Source: Gordionus sp. m RMFG-2023 (lineage: Eukaryota > Nematomorpha > Gordioida > Chordodea > Parachordodidae). From it: 64,000 nucleotides of DNA. The notes beneath the pieces are model-generated. The model did no database searches, was not told the DNA's origin, and was given only the letters and a program-made list of their open reading frames with translations. The translations under genes were made by a program, and so were the position numbers. The stretch covers positions 53,524,569 through 53,588,568 of the forward strand of contig NC_088776.1 of assembly GCF_954871325.1 (NCBI RefSeq), read 5' to 3'. Shown piece by piece: positions 59,801 to 64,000 of this stretch. The stretch's first letter is position 1; the number at the start of each line of letters is the position of its first letter.

Positions 59801-61808
59801 TAGTTTAGCAAAAAAAGGAAAATGGTGTTTTATCAAATCCAAATATTACTTCAAGACTTACATAATATACATTTTTTATAACTGATGAAAAAGCATATAA
59901 TACCTGATAAAAACCATTTTATACCATTAAATATTAAAGAGTTTCAGAAAAAGATAGACTGCTAATTTTCCATCCTATTTCTTAGTTAATATAAATCACA
60001 TAATGGATTAAATTGGATTTCTTATAAAGAAAAAACAAGTTATAAATAATAATAAGGAAGAGCATTTGGACTAGATTTCAGGCAATAAATATATATTAAA
60101 TTTTTGAAACAAATATGTTTAAAATAAATAGAAACAACCGAGATAGAGACATCTCATTACCACCAGAATATGTTGAGTTCAAATTTTTCATTTTTATTCT
60201 TCTTAATAATATTAAAATTCATGTTATATAAGGTTAGTGATGTTAAATGGCTCGATTTTAGCCGAATTTTAAAAATTAACCCATAACTTTAGCCGAAATA
60301 TTGTATACTCGCGAATTGGCAAATATATGTCCATAGCTTTATACCATTTAAGAGCAAATTCTTCAGCCTTGCATAATATTATTCTGGATAAAATGTAGAG
60401 TTACTAGGTTTAAAAATGCCCAAGAGCCGTTTAACAACACTGGATTATGTCTTACATTAAACTTATGAAGAAATTTAAATGAAATTTTAATCCGAAGATA
60501 TCTAAAATAAAGAGCATTTAGCAAAAAATATTTTAATTTTCCGATTTTTATAGTCTATATCCAATCCGCTATTTCATTTAAAGGGGAGGCTAAAATTTAT
60601 TTTTTCTTTAGTTATAAAATATACAAATTCTAGTATATATTTTAAAAATAAATCTTATAGAATTGTGTTGAAAATCATCTTTTTTTCGCAATTTGAAACG
60701 TAAATTTTTGTATTTTATTTATATCTACCCATCCTTAATAAAATATATATGTATAAATTTGTCCTATTTTTCAATGATAGCATTTGATATTGGATTTTAC
60801 ATGTTTGATATACTATACATATAGTGTTGAATATATATTACAAATCTGTATATAAAAAATCTTCAAATCCGATTCAGAATTTAGCCAGTAAATTTGATCC
60901 AGAAAGGGCTGATAATATGGCATGATTTAAAAAATCATGTTAAATAAAAGATACCTAAAAAATTATAAAATTAAATTATATTAATTAACCAGTTGAAAAA
61001 TCTTAAAAATTAATATTTTACAGAAATCTTATAATCCGGCGTGGTTTTGAAATAATGTAAATTTTAAAAAAAATTTACTCGAGGTGGGAAAATAATTATT
61101 ATAAAAATATTGGGGCAGGTTTTGAAAATGAAAAAAATTTTCAAATCTGGACCTGGTTCAAAAATTCTGGGTTTACAGATCTCTGATATAAACTTATGTA
61201 AAAAAATAATTATATATTATCAAATTTTAACTAAAAATTATTTTATAGTTGAAGATGGTAATGAAATTAATATTTTATGATACTCAAGTTAATGAAAATA
61301 ATCGTGATTCATACACAAGATTTTTGAAAATTCGAAATTTTTTTTTATTACTACATAAATATATATCTTGACTCCCTATAAACACTATTATTAAGATGAT
61401 GTTTTAGATATGATTGTATCTTATTTTAGGAAGTCATGTTGGTCATCTCATTTTTATATCTGATATACATAGAGATGTCTCTATTTTGTTTATTCTTTTT
61501 TACTTCTTTATTATTTCCATCTAACTTCTTCTAATTATTTGCATTTAAAATATTTCGAATGAATATTAAATTTATTTTTCATATTTAGCTCTCGAATGTA
61601 AGTTATTTTATTAAACGATTATGGAAGATATTGATAATATATATAAATTTACCTTCATATTAAAATCTTACTTTTATAAAAAAAAATTGCTTATATTCCT
61701 ATAAAGATTTCTCCTGTAAGCATAAATAGACCTATATTTTTTAAAATAATATTTTAAAATTTATCTATTATATAAAAGTTTAAACTTTCCTTTTTTTAGT
61801 TTTATTTT
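38819..61808 (+). CDS. Candidate micro-exon gene, copy B (hypothetical)
   Basis: AG/GT-bounded blocks in order: 38,819-38,833 (EKLFE, donor GTAAGA), 40,983-40,994 (RKFQ, donor GTAGTA), 41,575-41,589 (EKLFQ, GTAAGA), 42,926-42,937 (GKFQ, GTAGTA), 46,598-46,609 (ILFQ, GTAAGA; acceptor shifted three bases), 56,865-56,882 (ELQNLQ, GTAAAT), 61,249-61,257 (LKM, GTAATG), 61,589-61,597 (LSN, GTAAGT), 61,800-61,808 (FYF, GTAAGA). A block at 56,238-56,249 has lost its donor and has an in-frame TAA. In phase 0 the T2 codons differ by CTG/TTG/TTA (all Leu) and TTC/TTT (Phe), and the T5 block by TTG/CTC (Leu). In phase 1 one T2 copy would have a stop. Start and stop exons, promoter and product are unknown. 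Confidence 0.35.
39252..39531. mobile_element. MITE copy, TAGTGTTGTTAAACGG family (long variant)
   Basis: The left arm AAAAAGCCTGATTCAGGTCG and right arm CGACCTAAATCGGGCATTTT are inverted copies. The inner part holds a G/C-richer segment (GTATCACTAAGGAAAGGGG to GAGCCCTCTGATCCCTGG) shared with the copies at about 42.07 and 46.82 kb. Boundaries are approximate. Confidence 0.5.
40705..40830 (+). repeat. Purine minisatellite, 15-bp unit
   Basis: About eight near-perfect copies of a 15-bp unit GAAAATAAAAGAGAA, with one copy carrying GATG and one with a one-base slip. It lies between the TTGATCTCATT motif and the T1 block. Confidence 0.8.
41969..42230. mobile_element. MITE copy, TAGTGTTGTTAAACGG family (right end eroded)
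   Basis: The left end TTAGTGTAAAAGCCCGATTC then GGGTCGATTTTT matches the family. The inner segment (CAGCAGTACTGTCATTATAG) matches the long variant at 39.35 kb. The right arm is largely lost. Confidence 0.45.
42700..42772 (+). repeat. Purine minisatellite, 15-bp unit
   Basis: Four to five copies of GAATGAATAAAAGAA at the same position relative to the T1 block as the 15-bp array at 40.7 kb, but with a different unit sequence. Looser relatives lie at about 8,500-8,530 and 56,040-56,105. Confidence 0.75.
42988..43090. repeat. Left terminal iterated array of the MULE
   Basis: Six or more copies of a C4-5/(C)GG-A(n) unit, alternating CCGG and CCAGG cores, with A or AATAA spacers. It is inverted relative to the array at 45,991-46,184, and the extreme ends (GAATCCCGGAAAA and, reverse-complemented, GGTAATAGGAAAA) align with gaps. 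Confidence 0.75.
43368..44884 (-). pseudogene. MULE transposase with FLYWCH zinc finger (disabled)
   Basis: Order on the minus strand: a FLYWCH-type DNA-binding finger at 44,884-44,700 (YTIHKKCSNKIRWRC ... KCRAI ... HNHPSN); a helical linker at 44,655-44,494 in another frame; the catalytic region at 44,439-43,951, with WYMDGNFAMSP (first Asp), YIYMDFEKSA (second Asp) and the CFYHLC motif; then 43,862-43,368, with RTNNQCEGWNHRF carrying the final Glu. The MULE family uses this DDE fold for cut-and-paste transposition. A candidate intron (44,444-44,492, GTATTAG to ATTATAG) does not restore frame. Frame changes occur near 44,660, at that junction and near 43,860, and the 43,951 segment ends in a stop. 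This copy is therefore non-functional. The plus-strand stretches at 43,390-43,626 and 44,237-44,449 are antisense shadows. Confidence 0.85.
45991..46184. repeat. Right terminal iterated array of the MULE
   Basis: About a dozen units alternating TTTTTTTCCGGGG and TTTTATTTCCTGGGG, the reverse complement of the left array and almost twice as long. The element ends in CCTATTACC before the target duplication. Confidence 0.75.
46723..47016. mobile_element. MITE copy, TAGTGTTGTTAAACGG family (long variant)
   Basis: Left arm AGCGATTAGGGTCGATTTTC and right arm TTTGACCTAAATCGAGGATT. The inner segment CAGTAGTATCACTAGAGAAA to AGAGCCCCTTGACTCCTGG is shared with the 39.25-kb copy. Boundaries are approximate. 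Confidence 0.5.
47017..47950. other. Conserved spacer of the copy-B repeat unit
   Basis: Matches 39,540-40,470. Includes the repeated TCTGAGCCATTCAG-like motif (about 47,250) and the C-rich patch near 47,770-47,890. No gene was recognised. It ends at the hAT target duplication. Confidence 0.45.
47951..49535 (+). repeat. Left inverted arm of the hAT element
   Basis: Reverse complement of about 54,330-55,781. It starts with GATCTTTGAAGATC-type subterminal palindromes (47,975-48,050) and includes CCCCGGGTCTG motifs at about 49,283 and 49,332 and a G-run at 49,151-49,160. About 170 bp near 48,380-48,560 (GGGTTTGGGCTTTGTCGG) has no counterpart in the right arm, which suggests a small insertion on the left or loss on the right. 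Confidence 0.85.
50160..50290. repeat. CGAAT-rich palindromic cluster downstream of the hAT transposase
   Basis: A dense run of CGAAT/ATTCG words in both orientations (CGAATCGAATCGAATATTCG, then TTATTCGATTCGAATTTTCG), with a self-complementary layout. It begins about 290 bp after the transposase stop codon. It could be a nested miniature element or a protein-binding array. Confidence 0.6.
50578..53556 (-). CDS. hAT transposase with BED zinc finger (four exons, 669 aa)
   Basis: Exons: 53,556-53,457; 52,969-52,818; 52,386-51,082; 51,030-50,578. Introns of 487, 431 and 51 nt all have GT..AG ends, and the phases fit (1, 0, 0). The ATG at 53,556 is in frame. The BED finger C22-x2-C25-x13-H39-x4-H44 forms only after splicing of exons 1 and 2. 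The catalytic core has Asp157 (SLKIDTATRF), Asp222 (ITVDNGANMV), the CCAH motif (VRCCAHTIQLGVND) and TRWNSTYRML. An acidic insert (DDLQHDDEDEINDD) lies between Asp222 and CCAH. MDPRFN precedes the C-terminal hAT dimerisation region, which carries Glu629 (SVERSFSALG). hAT enzymes use this D-D-E set to excise and insert the element through hairpin intermediates. The exon structure and lack of breaks suggest a working gene; expression is untested. The plus-strand stretches at 51,971-52,153 and 52,160-52,384 are shadows. Confidence 0.9.
52605..52695. repeat. GGGGA/TTTTCC iterated stretch in a hAT intron
   Basis: Five units of the form (T)nTTCAGGGGAAT / TTCCGGGGATTTT lie within the second transposase intron (52,387-52,817). 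They closely resemble the terminal arrays of the MULE at 42,988-46,184, so this may be a relic end of such an element. Confidence 0.5.
53557..54329. other. hAT element, region upstream of the transposase start
   Basis: AT-rich sequence between the transposase ATG and the right inverted arm; the promoter would be expected here on the minus strand. A GGGTTTGGG-like patch lies near 54,232-54,295. No specific promoter box can be assigned. Confidence 0.35.
54330..55781 (-). repeat. Right inverted arm of the hAT element
   Basis: Reverse complement of the left arm, ending CAACTCTG. The subterminal GATCTTCAAAGATC palindromes at about 55,668-55,756 mirror those on the left, as expected for transposase-binding sites (inference). 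The open stretches at 55,239-55,424 and 55,421-55,654 fall in this arm and are not genes. Confidence 0.85.
55790..57471. other. Copy-B repeat DNA around the T1 (decayed) and T3 blocks
   Basis: Matches 8,230-9,880 of copy A. Includes a degraded purine minisatellite at 56,040-56,105 and a moderately conserved patch at 56,640-56,770 (counterpart of 3,070-3,180 and 8,990-9,100). The 61-codon stretch at 56,558-56,743 lies in this patch and is not preserved as a frame in the other copies. Confidence 0.45.
57481..58725. mobile_element. MULE-like non-autonomous inverted-repeat element (1,245 bp)
   Basis: The ends are GGTTTCACGTCAATTCGGC and, reverse-complemented, GGTATCACGTCAATTCGGC. The flanks TAGTTTAAT (57,472-57,480) and TAGTTAAAT (58,726-58,734) are a 9-bp target duplication with one mismatch; copy A near 9,880-9,890 reads ACCTTAGTTAAACTT without an insertion. 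Each end has a GC-rich array of a roughly 10-bp motif around AATTCGGCGC / GCGCTGAATT (57,493-57,595 and 58,640-58,715). This is followed by long inverted arms of about 300-400 bp. An additional direct repeat (AAAATCTCGGCTTACATAAC type) occurs at about 58,050 and 58,387. No coding sequence, so it would need a MULE transposase in trans. Confidence 0.75.
58735..60234. other. AT-rich duplicated DNA
   Basis: The first part matches 9,890-10,760 of copy A. GGGCCCTTATAGGCCC at about 58,925-58,940 is a small palindrome. Apart from the weak open stretch at 59,658-59,885, no gene was recognised. Confidence 0.4.
59658..59885 (+). CDS. Unrecognised short open stretch (about 75 aa)
   Basis: Reads IEDNFNINVECEVINSKIFE then DSQNKKKLDASSFIKFIGPI, which is more varied than typical chance frames here. 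It opens at TTG and has no in-frame ATG. The frame is also open a little further upstream, so it could be a relic exon. No family, splice partner or homologue in copy A was found. Chance remains likely. Confidence 0.2.
   Translation: MIISIEDNFNINVECEVINSKIFEITDSQNKKKLDASSFIKFIGPIKNSLAKKGKWCFIKSKYYFKTYIIYIFYN
60235..60442. mobile_element. MITE copy, TAGTGTTGTTAAACGG family (208 bp)
   Basis: The left end TAGTGATGTTAAATGGCTCG and right end, reverse-complemented, CAGTGTTGTTAAACGGCTC form a good terminal inverted repeat. The flanks TATAAGGT and GATTATGT do not give a convincing target duplication, so the insertion is old or one flank has changed. Confidence 0.65.
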
Positions 61809-63080
61809 GTAAGACAATTAAATATAATATATCATTGACTATTTTAGGTGGTCGACACTATTATTCATTTATCATTTGGAAAAATAAATATTAATTTAAC
61901 AATTATAGAAAATATAAATAAATTTCTTATATAATGATTCATTATATATAAATACTATGCTTCAAAATATTTTTTAATTATATAATAATAGAGGTAAATT
62001 CCCTAATATTTTTAATTTTATATAAAAAAAATTATAATTCATAAATATAAATGTTTTTAGAGATATGGTATTGTTAGTTTTAAACTTTAATCAATCATCT
62101 TATAAAAATATTTATTTCTTTTGTGTATACGAGATTTTCTTCCTTCCTCCCTTTTATTTAGGTTTAATAGGAGTGTGAAAATCTCTGAAAAGCTTGAGAA
62201 TGCCTTTTTTTCAATAATATGAAAGTTTGTTAATCAAATGAGGCCAATTTTATTAAATCAAGCCAATTTAAGCATTCTACATAATTTTCCTTGGTTCGTT
62301 AATTTTTCATTAATCAAAAGTACATAGTTCCAAACATTAGGCACATATCATATAGAGACAAATTTTTATCTGCTAGTTTAATTTTAATTAAGAGAAGAAC
62401 TTCAAAATTTTAAGGGTATTTAAGTTTGAGTAAGCTTTCATTATAAAGGTTATTAAAAATTCTTTATTTAAATAGTAGGTTGACCAAGGTTGGTGATTTC
62501 TTCCAATTTAAAAATTCTTCAGAAAAATCTAATATGTATTTTTGGTTATCACATGAATATTGATGTAAAATTTCTTTTAATTAATATCTATAATATATTT
62601 GTTAAATAATTTTAAAATTTTAATTTACATATACTAGTAGAAATCAAAAAAATATTTTCAATTATGTTATCAATACCATATTTAATTATTTTTATGATGG
62701 ATTGGTTTAATATTCATTGATTTGTAATGCTAAATAATTTATCTTGATTTGTAAACATTTATTTCATATACCATTTTGTATTTTTTTTTAAATATCTGGC
62801 ATCTATCATAATTATAATAAATACAATATAACTATAGTGTCAGATTTGTTATATATAGCAAATTTATTCATATTTACATCACCATGAAAAACATTTGTCA
62901 CTTAAGACTTTTATATGATTTACAAAAAAACAGCATCTTCATATTGTGTTTCGTGACTTACTTTAGATAAACTAGTAGCTAATGGTTGTTCTCATAAATA
63001 TCAATTTTTATTGTAAAAAATAAATTCCTGCTTTACATTTAATTAAAATTTAATTTTAATAAATATCTCTCAAACTTGGG
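60443..63080. other. Copy-B repeat DNA around the T4, T5 and T6 blocks
   Basis: Matches 11,690-14,200 of copy A in order. Apart from the three candidate micro-exons, no gene was recognised. Confidence 0.45.
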
Positions 63081-63491
63081 GATTATACAATTCCTTCGGA
63101 TGATAATATACAACAAGGAGATCTTTTGAATCCTCTCATATTTAGCTTAGGCATACATAACCTAGTTAATTCTTTAAAATTTTTTTTAACTTAGGCATAA
63201 ATATATGGTCTCTGGATGAGGGCAACATCTGCGGATCATTTAAAAATATTCAGCGATAGATTATACGGAGTTGAATTCTATAAACATAGTTCTACTCTAA
63301 TTAAAACTAAATCCCAAATAAGCCATTTAAATACAAAGGCCCAAGAGGGGTTTAAAATAATTAAAGAAAGTGAAATTAATCTTCTTGGTTTATCTGCATT
63401 TGCGTCTAAAAACCATAAGATGGTCTTTAGCCATTTGTTTTTGCTCAATACTCAATATCTTGATATAGAGGTTAAATTCAATAGTAATTAA
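63081..63491 (+). pseudogene. LINE-type reverse transcriptase fragment, degraded
   Basis: RT motif B-like sequence QQGDLLNPLIFSLGIHNLV at 63,111-63,170; a motif C-like NLGINIWSLDEGNICG at 63,188-63,235 (the usual Y-L-D-D-G is altered to S-L-D-E-G); then EFYKHSSTLIKTKSQIS and FKIIKESEINLLGLSAF, which fit the palm-to-thumb stretch ending in L-L-G. The motif B part and the part after about 63,235 are in one frame while the catalytic loop is in another, with stops between, so there are at least two frame changes. The catalytic second Asp is also lost. This is a dead fragment of a non-LTR-type RT. It could instead derive from another RT class. Confidence 0.6.
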
Positions 63492-64000
63492 ATAATCTGA
63501 TATGTAAAAAATTCTAATAAAATATTATTATGCCAGAAATAAAAATCAAGTGAAAATTAAAAATAAATAAGAAAAAGAATTAACAAAAATGAAAAATAAA
63601 GATTAAGAATGACATAAAGAGATTGAAAAGGTTAGAAATGTATGATTATAATATAAGGAGAAAAAATCATAAAAAGTCAAAATATTGTTATGTGTGATGA
63701 AAAAGGAAAGAATTGTTAAAAAAATGGATAAGAGAAATGAAGAAAATAATAGAAAAATTATAAATTATTTTTAAAAAGACAATAGAATTATTAAAAATGA
63801 GAAGAAAATAAATTGAGAAAAGATAGTAAGAAAAATAAAGAAGAAATCGCAAAAAGTTATTGCTGAAAGGTGTAGGTAGGCAGGGAGTTTAGGATAAGAT
63901 AACAAAATATAATCAAACAAAATTTATTTTTTATTTAATTCATTTTGAATGCAACTATGTCTCTAAAAAATTAGATCTCTATATATTTTTTCAAATTCAA
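63492..64000. other. Purine-rich AT DNA with no recognised gene
   Basis: Long A/G-biased stretches (63,540-63,860). The motif GACATAAAGAGATTG then AAAAGGTTAGAAAT recurs near 33,020-33,060, indicating a dispersed repeat. Confidence 0.45.

Larger units (their letters stand above)
38480..62960 (+). repeat. Duplicated region, copy B, internally amplified
   Basis: Counterpart of copy A. A unit carrying a T2 block, a MITE, a conserved spacer and a T1 block is repeated three times in tandem: 38,490-41,040; 41,050-42,987 (ended by the MULE); and 46,194-56,290 (interrupted by the hAT element). Net unit length is about 2.0-2.6 kb. These are followed by single T3, T4, T5 and T6 blocks matching 8.8-12.6 kb of copy A. 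The conserved spacer includes ACGAGTGATGATTCATAG at about 40,320 and 47,813 and TTGATCTCATT followed by a purine minisatellite at about 40,680 and 42,662. Confidence 0.7.

Noticed and set aside
1-64000. CRISPR arrays, bacterial operons, rRNA genes
   Set aside because: No evenly spaced repeat-spacer structure, no ribosome-binding-site-led gene strings and no rRNA-like sequence were seen; the spliced transposases show the DNA is eukaryotic.

Overview
The window is very AT-rich (about four bases in five by eye) eukaryotic DNA. It carries spliceosomal-type introns of about 50 to 500 nt, a BED-finger hAT transposase, a FLYWCH-type MULE transposase, an LTR-retrotransposon fossil, a LINE-type reverse transcriptase scrap and many short non-autonomous DNA transposons. 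The FLYWCH-MULE plus BED-hAT mix is common in invertebrate animals, but the host cannot be named from this sequence. No conventional multi-domain host gene is recognisable.

Layout. 1-2.0 kb: internal part of a broken Ty3/gypsy-like element, minus strand, cut by the window edge. 2.4-17 kb: first copy of a large duplicated region (copy A). 17-37 kb: mostly featureless AT-rich DNA holding a 2-kb foldback element with a tRNA-like core (21.0-23.0 kb), a tRNA-derived SINE-like sequence (23.6 kb), two hAT-type MITEs (25.3 and 26.4 kb), several unrecognised short ORFs, and two decayed coding-like stretches (35.1-35.6 kb minus, 36.4-37.4 kb plus). 38.5-63.0 kb: second copy of the duplicated region (copy B). 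It is expanded by tandem duplication and interrupted by a 3.2-kb decayed MULE (42,988-46,184), a 7.8-kb apparently intact hAT element (47,951-55,781) and a 1.2-kb MULE-like inverted-repeat element (57,481-58,725). The window ends in a degenerate LINE RT fragment (63.1-63.5 kb) and purine-rich DNA.

The most unusual signal is in copies A and B. Both carry, in the same order on the plus strand, very small blocks (9 to 24 nt, all multiples of three) bounded by AG on the left and GTAAG/GTAAAT/GTAATG-type donors on the right. Read in phase 0 they encode short, mostly Leu/Lys/Gln-rich peptides (EKLFQ, RKFQ, WKLLQ, ELQNLQ, LKK, LSN, YSY/FYF). Several differences between copies are synonymous in that phase only. 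I interpret these as candidate micro-exons of a duplicated micro-exon gene, with two members visibly decayed. Start and stop exons were not found, so this is a hypothesis to test with RNA evidence.

The mobile elements are well delimited. The hAT has an 8-bp target duplication CTTCCCAC, long (about 1.5 kb) inverted arms and a four-exon reading frame that joins cleanly into 669 residues. The MULE has a 9-bp duplication GAAAAATAT and tandemly iterated, inverted terminal arrays. Because the region is duplicated, the paralogous copies give uninterrupted empty sites for several of these insertions, which shows they came after the duplication.
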